From NCBI RefSeq assembly GCF_035918395.1, contig NZ_CP142362.1, forward strand, positions 905,501 through 969,500: 64,000 nt of DNA. The letters run 5' to 3'. The notes beneath the pieces are model-generated. The model had not been told where the DNA came from, ran no database searches, and saw only the letters and a program-made list of their open reading frames with translations. Positions 24,734 to 33,608 of this stretch are shown here, in pieces. This DNA is from Mycolicibacterium sp. ND9-15 (lineage in GTDB: Bacteria > Actinomycetota > Actinomycetes > Mycobacteriales > Mycobacteriaceae). Numbering within the stretch: the stretch's first letter is position 1; each line of letters starts with the position of its first letter. The position numbers and the translations under genes are program-made.

Positions 24734-25705
24734 ATGCCGGAGTACGACTACGAAGAGATGAAGCGGGAAGCCGAACAGCACATCAGGTTCGAGAAGGACC
24801 GCAAGAACCGGATCGCCTACATCACATTCAACCGACCCGAGGCCCAGAACTCCACCACGATGGGCATGCGCCAGCTCTACGCCGACCTGATCCACAAATG
24901 CAACGTCGACGACGACGTCAAGGTCGTCGTCATCCGGGGCGAGGGCGAGGACTTCGGCAGCGGCGGCGACCTGCCCGAGCAGCGCGACATGTTGGAGAAC
25001 CCCGGCATGCCTTTGCTGCACGAACTCGCGATCAACGATGATGACGTCAAGTACCCGCCCGGGGGTTCGTACCGCTATCTCTCGACGGTGACCGACTTCT
25101 ACGCCAAGGCGCGCGCGGGCAACCGGCCGCTGCAAGAGCTCCGCAAGATCAGCATCGTCGAGGCGAAGGGGTACTGCTACGGCTGGCACTTCTATCAGGC
25201 CGGGGACGCCGATCTGGTGATCTCCTCCGACGACGCGCTCTTCGGCCATCCGGCCTTCCGCTATGTCGGGTGGGGGCCACGGCTGTGGTGGTGGGCCGAG
25301 ACGATGGGCTTGCGGAAGTTCTCCGAGATGCTGTTCACCGGACGGCCCTTCAGTGCGAAGGAGATGTACGACTGCGGGTTCCTCAACAGCGTGGTGCCCA
25401 AGGACAAGCTGCAAGCCGAGACCGAGAAGTACGCGCTGGCCTGCTCGAAATCCCGTCCCACCGACACCGTCGCCGTGCAGAAGACGTTCCTCGAGCTGTA
25501 CAAGCAGCACAAGGGCGAGTACTTCGGCAGCCTGTTGACCGGCATGGTCGAAGGCATGTTGCCGCTCATCCAGAACGATCAGCGCAATGACGTCGACCTC
25601 ACCGAGGGCACCTTTGAGAAGGGCCTCAACAACGTGGTCAAGGACAACGACCTGAACTACCCGCCGGAGTGGCGGCTGAGCCGGTCGGGACGCAGCAAGC
25701 CCTGA
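24734..25705 (+). CDS. crotonase-family protein, long variant
   Basis: 323 residues from ATG 24734, chosen because GGAGGAG lies at 24721-24727; an in-frame TTG at 24719 lacks such a site. Crotonase core: FNRPEAQNSTTM, DFGSGGDLPEQ, then a roughly 45-residue insert before VEAKGYCYGWHFYQAGDADLVI and FGHPAFRYVGWGP. The hydratase glutamate positions look like Tyr and Ala. The aromatic-rich pocket (WGPRLWWWAE) suggests a large or cyclic acyl group. It is followed by what looks like a decayed CoA-transferase. Confidence 0.83.
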   Translation: MPEYDYEEMKREAEQHIRFEKDRKNRIAYITFNRPEAQNSTTMGMRQLYADLIHKCNVDDDVKVVVIRGEGEDFGSGGDLPEQRDMLENPGMPLLHELAINDDDVKYPPGGSYRYLSTVTDFYAKARAGNRPLQELRKISIVEAKGYCYGWHFYQAGDADLVISSDDALFGHPAFRYVGWGPRLWWWAETMGLRKFSEMLFTGRPFSAKEMYDCGFLNSVVPKDKLQAETEKYALACSKSRPTDTVAVQKTFLELYKQHKGEYFGSLLTGMVEGMLPLIQNDQRNDVDLTEGTFEKGLNNVVKDNDLNYPPEWRLSRSGRSKP

Positions 25706-25707
25706 CC

Positions 25708-25890
25708 GGCACGTCCGCGCTGACCGGCTTTCGGATCGTCGAGGTGGCCGACCGGGTCGCTGACCAACCGCGCGCCGGTCTGGCTCGACGAATTCGACGA
25801 CTTCCGGCACGGCGTACCGACCGCGGAAGAGCCCAACGCAAGCCGGACATCATCTCGGTGTCCATCAAGACGTGGGCAGCCCGATTGAGC
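25708..25890 (+). pseudogene. possible remnant of a family III (CaiB/BaiF) CoA-transferase
   Basis: One reading frame after the crotonase stop gives ALTGFRIVEVADRVAD, very like the N-terminus of CaiB/BaiF CoA-transferases. About 40 codons later the same frame gives KPDIISVSIK, resembling their later PxIVYVSISG strand. Roughly 50 residues that should lie between are missing, and the frame then decays. An intact gene would fit the crotonase context. The evidence is two short matches, so chance cannot be excluded. Confidence 0.35.
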
Positions 25891-26113
25891 ACGTCGACCC
25901 GGCGTCATGACGCCGCCGACCTCGCCCACCGGTTACGGCGCGGGGATCGGTGCGGCCAAGAGCGCGACGGCCACTGACGCCATCGGCGCCGGTCCGCCGA
26001 CTTTACGTGAGGGTCCATCAGAACCGGCCGATCGCGACCGTGCGGTAGAAACCGATGCGCCAGGGTTGGTCGATGCCTTGCTCCAAGGCGCACCGCGGCA
26101 CGACGATGGGACG
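25891..26113. other. non-coding stretch before the flavoprotein gene
   Basis: Together with the preceding relic this forms a stretch of about 400 bp (25706-26113) without an intact gene. The frame of the downstream flavoprotein remains open upstream to 25907, but that part has no homology to pyridine-nucleotide oxidoreductases. I see no hairpin or operator here. Confidence 0.4.
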
Positions 26114-27319
26114 ATGCGGGCGAATGCGCGCGTTCTCGTGATCGGGTCCGGGTTCGCCGGACTGTGGGCCGCGCTGGGTGCCGCGCGCCGCCTCGACGAG
26201 GTCGGGGCCGACGCGGTCGACGTGACGGTCGTCAGCTCGCGGCCCTACCACGACATTCGGGTGCGCAACTACGAAGCGGACCTGACGCCGTGCCGGATCC
26301 CCCTGTCGCAGTTGCTGGGTCCGGCCGGCGTCGGGCATGTGACCGCGGAGGTGACCGGAATCAATCCGGCCGCTGCTACGGTGGGCACCGCCGACGGCGC
26401 CACGCTCGGCTACGACCGCCTCGTGCTGGCGGCGGGCAGCCGCGTCGCCAAACCCGACATTCCGGGGTTGCCGCAGTTCGGGTTCGACGTCGACACCTAC
26501 GACGGGGCCATACGTCTGCATGAACACCTCTGCGGGCTGCGGCCCGACGACGTCGCGTCGGCAACCGCTGTCGTCGTCGGCGCGGGCCTCACCGGCATCG
26601 AGACCGCCAGCGAATTGCCCGCGATGCTGGCGAAGGTACTCGGCCCTCGGATGAAACCGCGAGTGGTGCTCGTCGACCGGAATCCGTACATCGGCTCGGA
26701 TATGGGTGACTCGGCGCGGTCGATCATCGAAAAGGCGATGGCCGACAACGGAATTGAGGCGTTCACCGGAGTCGGCGTCACGGAGGTCGGTGCCCGAAGC
26801 ATCACGCTCTCGACCGGTGAGATGATCGCGGCGGCCACCGTCGTCTGGTGTGCGGGTATGCGAGCCAACCCGCTGACCGCCCAGTTGGGCGTGCCGCTGG
26901 ATGGACTCGGCCGCCTACCGGTAGACGACTATCTGCGGGTCGAGGGCGTGAGCGGTGTGTTCGCCGCGGGTGACGTGGCCGCGGCACGAATGGACGACGA
27001 GCACCTGTCGGTGATGTCGTGTCAGCACGGTCGCCCGATGGGTCGTTACGCGGGCTACAACGTCATCGGCGACCTGCTGGAGCTGCCCATGATGCCGCTT
27101 CGGATCCCGTGGTATGTCACGGTGCTCGATCTGGGCCCGGCCGGTGCGGTGTACACCGAGGGCTGGGATCGCCGGGTCGTGAGCACCGGTGCGGCGGCCA
27201 AGGCGACGAAGCGGATCATCAACGGGGAGCGCATCTATCCCCCGCTGACGGGCGACCGCGGCGAACTGCTTGCCGCGGCCGCGCCCGAACTGCAGTCGGC
27301 ACCGGCCTACGAGCGGTGA
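26114..27319 (+). CDS. NDH-2-like FAD-dependent NAD(P)H oxidoreductase
   Basis: 401 residues from ATG 26114, where homology starts at RVLVIGSGFAGLWAALGAAR (FAD dinucleotide fold). Second Rossmann motif VVVGAGLTGIETASEL (about residue 155) for NAD(P)H, then GVFAAGDVAAA near the C-terminal FAD site. The layout is that of type II NADH dehydrogenase / disulfide-reductase-like flavoproteins. It lacks an obvious membrane-anchoring C-terminal helix, so it may be a soluble or peripheral quinone reductase rather than a main respiratory enzyme. Confidence 0.85.
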   Translation: MRANARVLVIGSGFAGLWAALGAARRLDEVGADAVDVTVVSSRPYHDIRVRNYEADLTPCRIPLSQLLGPAGVGHVTAEVTGINPAAATVGTADGATLGYDRLVLAAGSRVAKPDIPGLPQFGFDVDTYDGAIRLHEHLCGLRPDDVASATAVVVGAGLTGIETASELPAMLAKVLGPRMKPRVVLVDRNPYIGSDMGDSARSIIEKAMADNGIEAFTGVGVTEVGARSITLSTGEMIAAATVVWCAGMRANPLTAQLGVPLDGLGRLPVDDYLRVEGVSGVFAAGDVAAARMDDEHLSVMSCQHGRPMGRYAGYNVIGDLLELPMMPLRIPWYVTVLDLGPAGAVYTEGWDRRVVSTGAAAKATKRIINGERIYPPLTGDRGELLAAAAPELQSAPAYER

Positions 27320-27586
27320 CTACCTGCCGGTGCGCTCGCGGTGCTTGCAGCCGGGCCAGCAGCACGGCCGGCGCTTGCCCTCTTCGAGTTCCTCCTGCGT
27401 TCGGCGGATCCGCCGTTCGCGGGTCTTCTCCTGCTTGGCGTCCTCGACCCAGCAGATGAACTCGTTGCGCGCCAGCGGCGTGATGTCGTTCCAGGCCGCG
27501 AGCGCGGTGTCGTTGGCCAGCAATGCCTTACGCAGATCCACCGGCAGTTCGTGCACCACGCCGCCGGAGACTCGCGAGCCGCCCAT
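27320..27586 (-). CDS. YdeI/OmdA-like small protein
   Basis: 88 residues from the ATG complementary to 27584-27586; a longer frame to 27658 exists. The core LPVDLRKALLANDTALAAWNDITPLARNEFICWVEDAKQEKTRERRI matches the bacteriocin-protection YdeI/OmdA domain. After it come a basic tail and RPCCWPGCKHRERT, a Cys/His-rich end that might bind metal. Function in mycobacteria is unknown. It is convergent with the flavoprotein; the stop codons nearly abut. Confidence 0.78.
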   Translation of the reverse strand: MGGSRVSGGVVHELPVDLRKALLANDTALAAWNDITPLARNEFICWVEDAKQEKTRERRIRRTQEELEEGKRRPCCWPGCKHRERTGR

Positions 27587-27822
27587 GGCCGCATGATAAC
27601 GCGCTGGAGGGCAGGCTGGACGGATGCGGTCCGGCTTGACCATCGGAGAGTTCGCCAACTCCCGGTGCCCCGCGCCGGGGGGCGACGGGTGCAGTCAGAC
27701 GGCGAAATCGACGTTTAACGGCCCTTTCGCGTCATACCTCCCCGCATTGGGTATCAAAGGAGCAACACTAGCGGCATCGCGCCTCGCGGTGACGTAGAAG
27801 AGATCCCGACCAGGAGACAGTG

Positions 27823-29634
27823 ATGTCGACCGAAACCAATCAAGAGCCCACGACCATGTCGCCCCTGAACGTGGCCGCCATGTTCTTCGACCGCGTTCAG
27901 AAATCTGCCGACCGGGAAGCGTTTCGCAAACTCGAGGGTGACCGCTGGGTATCGGTGACCTGGCAGGAGGCTTCGGAGGAGGTCGAGGAGTTGGCGGCCG
28001 GACTGTTGGCGCTGGGCATTCAACCTGAGCAACGTATCGGCATCGCGTCGAGCACCAGATATGAGTGGATCCTCGCGGATCTGGCAATCATGTGTGCCGG
28101 GGCCGCGACCACCACGGTGTACCCCACGACCAACGCAACCGACACCGCCTTCATCTTGAGCGATTCACAATCCCGGATCGTCTTTGCCGAGGACGAGGCA
28201 CAGCTGGAGAAACTGAAAGAGCGCCGCGACGATCTGCCGAGCCTCGAGAAGGTCGTGCTTTTCGACGGATCGGGCGACGGTGAGCAAGTCATCACGATCA
28301 CCGAGTTGGCCGACGTCGGCAAGAAGTACCTCGCTGATCACCCCGACTGCGTGCGGACGACGGCGGACTCGATCACGCCGGAGATGTTGGCAACGCTGAT
28401 CTACACGTCGGGCACGACTGGCAAACCCAAGGGCGTGAAGTTGCCGCATCGTGCGTGGGTGTACGAGGGCACCACCGTCGCCGACTTCGACATCCTGCAC
28501 GAGGACGACCTGCAGCTGTTGTGGCTGCCGCTAGCCCACGCGTTCGGCAAGGTGTTGATCACGGCGCAGCTGGCGTGTGGCTTCGCCAGCGCGATCGACG
28601 GCCGCGTGGACAGGATCGTCCCGAACATGGCCGAGGTGAAACCGACATTCATGGGCGCCGCTCCGCGCATCTTCGAGAAGGCTCACGCGCGGGTCGTCGC
28701 CTCTCAGGAGGGCGTGAAGGAGAAGCTGTTCACCGCGGCCTTCGCCGTAGGACGCAGTGCCGACCGTTACCGACTCGCGGGCAAGGACATCCCGCTGGCG
28801 CTGAAGGTCGCGCACGGCGCCTTCGACCGCCTGGTCTTCAGCAAGGTGCGGGAGGTGTTCGGCGGACGCATCAAGTTCTTCATCTCCGGTTCGGCGCCGC
28901 TGAACCGCGACATCGCGGAGTGGTTCCACGCCGCCGGCCTGCTCATCCTGGAAGGCTACGGGCTGACCGAGACCGCGGCCGGTGCGTTCATCAACCGGCC
29001 CGACAGCTACAAGCTGGGCACCGTCGGACAGGCGTTCGCGGGCACATCGGTGCGTATCGCCGAGGACGGTGAAGTGCAACTGCAGGGCCCGTGCGTGATG
29101 GACGGCTACCACAACCTTCCCGACAAGACGGCGGAGACGCTGACCGACGACGGCTGGCTGCGCACCGGTGACAAGGGTCAGTTGGACGAGGACGGCTTCC
29201 TGACGGTCACCGGTCGCATCAAGGAGTTGTTCAAGACCTCGGGCGGCAAGTACGTCGCGCCACCGGCCATCGAAGGCAAGTTCATGGCGCTTTGTCCGTA
29301 TGCGGGCCACATTCTGGTCTTCGGTGAATCCCGTAACTTCTGTGTTGCGCTGATCACGCTGGATCCCGATGCGCTATCGGGATGGGCCAAGCAGCACGGC
29401 CTAAGCGAAAAGAGCTACGCCGATCTGGTGAAGTCGGATGCGGTGCGCGACATGGTCGGTGGGTATGTGGACGAGCTCAACTCGGAGTTGAACCGATGGG
29501 AAACCATCAAGAAGTGGGAGCTTCTCGACCACGACCTCTCCATAGAAGGTGGTGAGCTGACGCCGTCGCTGAAGGTCAAGCGGTCGGTCGTCGAGGAGAA
29601 GAATCAAAAACTCCTCGACTCGTTTTATTCCTGA
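27823..29634 (+). CDS. long-chain fatty-acid-CoA ligase (FadD15-like)
   Basis: 603 residues from ATG 27823 with AGGAG at 27812-27816; GTG 27820 is adjacent and in frame. Long-chain ANL enzyme with the family-typical length of about 600: IYTSGTTGKPKGVKLPH (around residue 190), EGYGLTETAAGAF, WLRTGDKGQLDEDGFLTVTGRIKELFKTSGGKYVAP, and the C-terminal lysine region LTPSLKVKRSVV. It activates long-chain fatty acids for oxidation or lipid synthesis at the inner membrane face. Monocistronic, convergent with the DUF2252 gene. Confidence 0.9.
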   Translation: MSTETNQEPTTMSPLNVAAMFFDRVQKSADREAFRKLEGDRWVSVTWQEASEEVEELAAGLLALGIQPEQRIGIASSTRYEWILADLAIMCAGAATTTVYPTTNATDTAFILSDSQSRIVFAEDEAQLEKLKERRDDLPSLEKVVLFDGSGDGEQVITITELADVGKKYLADHPDCVRTTADSITPEMLATLIYTSGTTGKPKGVKLPHRAWVYEGTTVADFDILHEDDLQLLWLPLAHAFGKVLITAQLACGFASAIDGRVDRIVPNMAEVKPTFMGAAPRIFEKAHARVVASQEGVKEKLFTAAFAVGRSADRYRLAGKDIPLALKVAHGAFDRLVFSKVREVFGGRIKFFISGSAPLNRDIAEWFHAAGLLILEGYGLTETAAGAFINRPDSYKLGTVGQAFAGTSVRIAEDGEVQLQGPCVMDGYHNLPDKTAETLTDDGWLRTGDKGQLDEDGFLTVTGRIKELFKTSGGKYVAPPAIEGKFMALCPYAGHILVFGESRNFCVALITLDPDALSGWAKQHGLSEKSYADLVKSDAVRDMVGGYVDELNSELNRWETIKKWELLDHDLSIEGGELTPSLKVKRSVVEEKNQKLLDSFYS

Positions 29635-29642
29635 GTCGCTTC

Positions 29643-31064
29643 CTAAACTCCCCGCTCGACGGGAAGCAGTCCCCGGTCGACCGCGGCGACGAGCGCGGCG
29701 TGGTCGGCTTCGGTCTGGTCGGCATAGCGCCGTGCGAACTTGCACAACGCCTTATCGACGCGATCGGAGCTGCCCATGTACCCGGCGATCATCGAGGCAC
29801 CGCTGGTTCTGGCGTGGCCCTTGGCGAGGAGCTGGCCCACCACTCCGGCGTAATCAGAGAGCGCGACCGCGTCGATAGTGTCTAAAGAGATGCGCCCCTT
29901 CATGTTTCGGAATTGGCGGACGTAGTATTGCAGCCCGTCCATGCTCGTCCAGCCCAACAGTGGGTCGCTGACTGTCTGCAGGGACTGCTGGTACTCCACG
30001 ACACGCTGCCCCTGGTGCGCGTGCCATGCCGATTCGCCGTGCACGTAGCGCCCCAAAACCGATCGGCGGGCCTGCTTGAGCTGTAGAAAAACAACATCCT
30101 CGTCCGACGAGCCCTCCAGCAGCGCCACGTAGGCGCGCAGGCCGACGCTGCCTACCCCGACGACCTTGTGTGCGACGTCAACCAAGGTGTAGCCACCGAG
30201 TACGCGCCGCCAGAACGGAGGCAACGTGTCCAGATACTTGTCGAGCGCCTCGGCCAGCAATTCCGATTCCCGGGCGGGCGGTCGCGTGATAAGGGGCGGT
30301 TCCTCGACGATCTTCCGCTCACCATCGACCTCGTGGGTGAAGCGCGGCAGCGCTCGGTCGCCGGTGCGGTGTCGCGCCCGCTTCGCCGACCGCATGACCT
30401 GTTCGTTGAGCGGTCCTGCCGTCTCGGCGGCCAGCCTGTCGACGTCGAGCCGGACGAAAGCCCTTGTGAACAGCGGCAGGTCGGCGAGCCGACGCAACTC
30501 GCCGCGGTAGGAGGCCACACAGGACCGTACTGCGTTGCCACAGTGGTCTTCGGAGGTCCCGTTCTGGCGCCCGGCAACCCAGATGCTGGCGGCCAACCGG
30601 CGCAGATCCCACTCCCAGCAGCCCGGGTGCGCCTCGTCGAAATCGTTGAGATCGATCACGAGATCCAGTTCGGGAGAGGCATAGAACCCGAAATTGCCGA
30701 AGTGCGAGTCGCCGCAGACCACGGGTGTGATCCCAGTCGCGGGTAGATGCGCCACGTCCTCGGCCATCACCACGGCAGCACCGCGCAGAAATCCGTACGG
30801 CGAATCCACCATGCGCCCCACCCGGATCGGGACGAGCCGATCGACCCGGCCCCGGTGGCTGATGTTGATGAGTTCGACCGGGTCGGGACGATCAGAGCGT
30901 GCCGTCCAGTCGGCTAATGACTTGCGCGGCACCCGCTTACGCAGGCTCTTGCCGAGGGCATAGCGCTCGGCCCGGGTGATCGGTCGCTGGCGCAACGACC
31001 GATAAGCAGTGCCATCCGCCTCGGCGAGAACCGTGTGCATCCCGGGAGCCGCGACGCCATCCAT
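29643..31064 (-). CDS. DUF2252 family protein (kinase-like fold)
   Basis: 473 residues. DUF2252 features: RVGRMVDSPYGFLRGAAVVMAEDVA, then VVCGDSHFGNFGFY and LDLVIDLNDFDEAHPG, which mimic the catalytic HxDxxxxN and metal DFD/DFG motifs of aminoglycoside-phosphotransferase-like kinases. The C-terminal half includes GVGSVGLRAYVALLEG and QARRSVLGRYV. No substrate is established for the family. It is a single gene, convergent with fadD, 8 bp between stops. The start ATG at 31064 directly precedes the conserved region. Confidence 0.87.
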   Translation of the reverse strand: MDGVAAPGMHTVLAEADGTAYRSLRQRPITRAERYALGKSLRKRVPRKSLADWTARSDRPDPVELINISHRGRVDRLVPIRVGRMVDSPYGFLRGAAVVMAEDVAHLPATGITPVVCGDSHFGNFGFYASPELDLVIDLNDFDEAHPGCWEWDLRRLAASIWVAGRQNGTSEDHCGNAVRSCVASYRGELRRLADLPLFTRAFVRLDVDRLAAETAGPLNEQVMRSAKRARHRTGDRALPRFTHEVDGERKIVEEPPLITRPPARESELLAEALDKYLDTLPPFWRRVLGGYTLVDVAHKVVGVGSVGLRAYVALLEGSSDEDVVFLQLKQARRSVLGRYVHGESAWHAHQGQRVVEYQQSLQTVSDPLLGWTSMDGLQYYVRQFRNMKGRISLDTIDAVALSDYAGVVGQLLAKGHARTSGASMIAGYMGSSDRVDKALCKFARRYADQTEADHAALVAAVDRGLLPVERGV

Positions 31065-31166
31065 ATGAGCTGAATACCTCGTTTGGCGAGAAGAGTCCAG
31101 CAGGAGCCGTGACCATGCTCGACGAAGAGGATCCGTTCGAGATCGGCGCTCAACCCGCCCACCCGT

Positions 31167-32444
31167 TCAAGCACCCACGCTGGGTATCGAGGACATCCCG
31201 TCTCGTGGGTGTGTTTCATACATGCGCGTCGCGACGACTAGTCCAGAGGCAACGGTAATGGCGGCCGCGGCCCAGACCGCGCCACGCAGTCCCCACAAGT
31301 CGGCAGCCACGCCGCCCACGATCGCCCCCGCCGCGTAACCGCTGTCTCGCCAAAGTCGGTACACCCCAACGGCGCGAGCTCTCCACAGTGGGTGGGCGAC
31401 GTCGCCGATCGTCGCTAGCAGTGTCGGATAGACCATGGCGGTTCCGGCGCCGAGTAATGCACTGGCCATCAGCCACCAGCTGAAGCTGTCGCCGAGGGCG
31501 ATTAAGCCAAGGGCGATCGCTTGGCTGAGCATGCCTGCGGTGATCAGGTGTTTGCGGCCCCATCTGTCCGACAAAGCGCCCGTCAGGATTTGCCCTGCAC
31601 CCCACACGGCAGGGTAGGTCGCGATGAGGAGACCGATACGGTCGACGGGTATGCCCGTACCCGCGAACAGGATGGGGAACAGTCCCCACGAGAGTCCGAA
31701 GTTGAGGTTGTTGACCAACCCGGCTTGGCTCGCCGACGATAACGCGGGTTCGGTCAAGGTGGTGCGGGTGAAGATTTCTCGGTTGGACAGCGTGCCGTGG
31801 GCGCCCAACTCGGTGCCGCGGTGGTTTTCGGCCTCCAGGTGGGCGTACCCGCGGGTCTCGCGCACGAAGATTACGGAAATGCCCAGTCCAATCAGCGCAT
31901 AACACAAGCCAAGGAGGAACGGGGCCGGGCGTAATCCGAAGTGGGCGGCAAGGTAACCGGCAACGACGGCAGTCAAAGCGACCGCGCCGTAGCCGGCGGC
32001 TTCGTTGAAACCCATCGCCAGCCCGCGTTGCCGCGGCCCCACGAGGTCGATTTTCATCACCACCGTTGTCGACCAGGTAAGGCCCTGGTTGATGCCGAGC
32101 AGAACGTTCGCGAAAATCACCCATCCCCAGGATGGCGCCCAAATCAGCAACAGCGGAACCGGAATCGCGATCAGCCAGCCGACCAGCAACACTGGCTTGC
32201 GTCCGAAGCGATCTGACCAGGTTCCGGCGAAGTAATTGGTGGCGGCCTTGGTGATCCCGAAGGCCAGCACGTAGGTCAACAGAAACGTGTAGCCGCTGAG
32301 ATGGAACTCCTGTTCGGCGAGCAGCGGAAGCACGGCCTGTTCCTGGCCGACCATTCCGCCGACGAGCGCGTTGACTACGACCAGCAGAGAGAATTGGGCG
32401 ATGTTGGCGCGCAATCCGAGTCGGGGCTGGTCGGTCATGCTCAT
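31167..32444 (-). CDS. MFS transporter
   Basis: 425 residues, about 12 membrane segments. MFS motif A appears twice: GTWSDRFGRKPV between TM2 and TM3 and GALSDRWGRKHL in the second half. It is probably an exporter of an oxyanion, sulfur compound or drug; the upstream ArsR-rhodanese and rhodanese remnant point to sulfur or metalloid stress. Its ATG overlaps the stop of the rhodanese remnant (ATGA), so transcription and perhaps translation depend on that damaged upstream region. Confidence 0.87.
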   Translation of the reverse strand: MSMTDQPRLGLRANIAQFSLLVVVNALVGGMVGQEQAVLPLLAEQEFHLSGYTFLLTYVLAFGITKAATNYFAGTWSDRFGRKPVLLVGWLIAIPVPLLLIWAPSWGWVIFANVLLGINQGLTWSTTVVMKIDLVGPRQRGLAMGFNEAAGYGAVALTAVVAGYLAAHFGLRPAPFLLGLCYALIGLGISVIFVRETRGYAHLEAENHRGTELGAHGTLSNREIFTRTTLTEPALSSASQAGLVNNLNFGLSWGLFPILFAGTGIPVDRIGLLIATYPAVWGAGQILTGALSDRWGRKHLITAGMLSQAIALGLIALGDSFSWWLMASALLGAGTAMVYPTLLATIGDVAHPLWRARAVGVYRLWRDSGYAAGAIVGGVAADLWGLRGAVWAAAAITVASGLVVATRMYETHPRDGMSSIPSVGA

Positions 32445-32715
32445 GCGCCGGTCCCGAGCTTGCCGCCGGTGAACTCGGCCCAGTCAGCTGGTCCGTCATC
32501 CAGTACGACCTCGTCATGGTGGCCCGCGCGCTCGAACCGGCTCGCTGCACCCATCCCCCGCACGCCGTGAGCGCACATCACCATAGCGGGCTCGTCTGAA
32601 AGGTCATCTGCCAGTTCGGGAATGTCACCAAGTTCGACATGAACCGCGCCCGGCAGATGCCCGCTCAAGTACTCCGGACGTTGACGAACGTCCAGCACCT
32701 GGTGACCACTTCGTC
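32441..32715 (-). pseudogene. truncated rhodanese domain (remnant)
   Basis: In the frame ending at 32441 the sequence from about 32715 reads GHQVLDVRQRPEYLSGHLPG ... MVMCAHGVRGMGAASRFERAG ... VLDDGPADW, a rhodanese domain including its Cys active-site loop (CAHGVRG). No start codon or N-terminal part belongs to it: upstream in this frame is only the out-of-frame reading of the ArsR-rhodanese gene. It looks like the C-terminal end of a metallo-beta-lactamase/rhodanese protein whose front was deleted, or a second rhodanese lost to a frameshift. Confidence 0.65.
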
Positions 32716-33383
32716 GTCGTGCGCACTGGTCGTCCGGCGAGCCACCACTCCGGGTAGCCTTCGGTAAGCCGTTGTGCCCTAAGTCCATTGGCTCGCAGCA
32801 TCGCCACGGCCTCGTCGGCGTACACGCAATAGGGTCCCCGGCAGTACGCGATGTACTCCGTGTCGCTGGGGAGCTCGTCAAGGCGCTTCGACATGCCGGA
32901 AACGGGCATGGACCGCGCGCCGGCGATGTGTCCTGCGGCGTACTCCTGCTCGGGCCGCACGTCGAGCACCACGACTTCGCCGTTGGTCATGCGGCGCGCC
33001 AGTTCGTCTGGCGTCACCGGCTCGAAGCCGTTACGGTCACCGAAGAAGTCACCCACCACGCGGTCGACCTCTGCAAGATGTTCTTCGGCGGCAAGCCGCA
33101 GCGCCAGCACCAGGCCGACGACTTCGGGACCGCTGAGCCGGTAGTGGACGAACAGTCCGTCGCGCCGGGCGAGCACTAGTTGTGTCTGCCGGAGCTGCTG
33201 CAGGTGCCGGGAGGTGTTCGCCACTGAAAGGCCGGTCTCTGATGCGATGGATTCCACCGTGCGTTCGCCTTGCGCCAGGAGTTCGAGGATCTCCAAGCGG
33301 TGCGGGCTGGCGACCGCCTTGCCGATGCGGGCGAACTCCCCGTAGAGACGGTCTTTGAAGTCGCGTTTAGCCGGTGCCTCCAT
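32625..33383 (-). CDS. ArsR-type regulator fused to a rhodanese domain, aberrant C-terminus
   Basis: 252 residues from the ATG complementary to 33381-33383 (an in-frame GTG two codons earlier is possible). N-terminal ArsR winged helix (about 15-95, ASPHRLEILELLAQGERTVESIASETGLSVANTSRHLQQL), then rhodanese (about 130-220) with VVLDVRPEQEYAAGHIAGA and the active-site loop CRGPYC. This is a known regulator architecture sensing reactive sulfur or similar stress. After GYPEWWLAGRPVR, where such proteins normally end, it runs about 30 residues through the rhodanese remnant in the wrong frame. A palindromic operator lies directly upstream. Confidence 0.85.
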   Translation of the reverse strand: MEAPAKRDFKDRLYGEFARIGKAVASPHRLEILELLAQGERTVESIASETGLSVANTSRHLQQLRQTQLVLARRDGLFVHYRLSGPEVVGLVLALRLAAEEHLAEVDRVVGDFFGDRNGFEPVTPDELARRMTNGEVVVLDVRPEQEYAAGHIAGARSMPVSGMSKRLDELPSDTEYIAYCRGPYCVYADEAVAMLRANGLRAQRLTEGYPEWWLAGRPVRTTTKWSPGAGRSSTSGVLERASAGRGSCRTW

Positions 33384-33391
33384 AGTCACCT

Positions 33392-33411
33392 ATTCAATGT
33401 AATAGTTGAAT
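33392..33411. promoter_or_regulatory. ArsR-type operator
   Basis: ATTCAA-TGTAATAG-TTGAAT: perfect 6-bp arms around 8 bp, AT-rich, in the 5' region of the arsR-rhodanese gene, 8 bp from its ATG. This matches the size and TTCAA..TTGAA style of ArsR/SmtB sites, so autorepression is likely. Confidence 0.7.
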
Positions 33412-33589
33412 GGCTTGTTCACGAAGCCTTTAGTTCTAGATGTCAGCGCGGCGCCGTGGCGGGTCCATGACTAACCTCATCCAGGCGGACGAAGGCCACG
33501 AGAGAGCTGCGGAGGCAGTCGCGTTTCTCGGAACGCGATCTTGGCGGCCGCGCTTGATTGGATCGCGATCCGGACTGTCTTGTCAGACC

Positions 33590-33605
33590 TCGAATGTATG
33601 TTCGA
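33590..33605 (+). promoter_or_regulatory. LexA (SOS) box
   Basis: TCGAAT-GTAT-GTTCGA matches the mycobacterial SOS consensus TCGAAC-N4-GTTCGA at 11 of 12 defined positions. It lies 3 bp before ATG 33609 of a 13E12-family gene. Members of that family are known LexA targets in M. tuberculosis. Confidence 0.78.
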
Positions 33606-33608
33606 GAC

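Noticed and set aside
27749..27754. GGGTAT before the long-chain acyl-CoA ligase as a SigF -10
   Set aside because: No GTTT/GGTT element lies 15-17 bp upstream; the nearest GTTT is over 30 bp away.
33560..33571. GGATCGCGATCC perfect palindrome upstream of the 13E12 gene
   Set aside because: It is short, made of restriction-site-like units, and the LexA box nearby explains regulation better.
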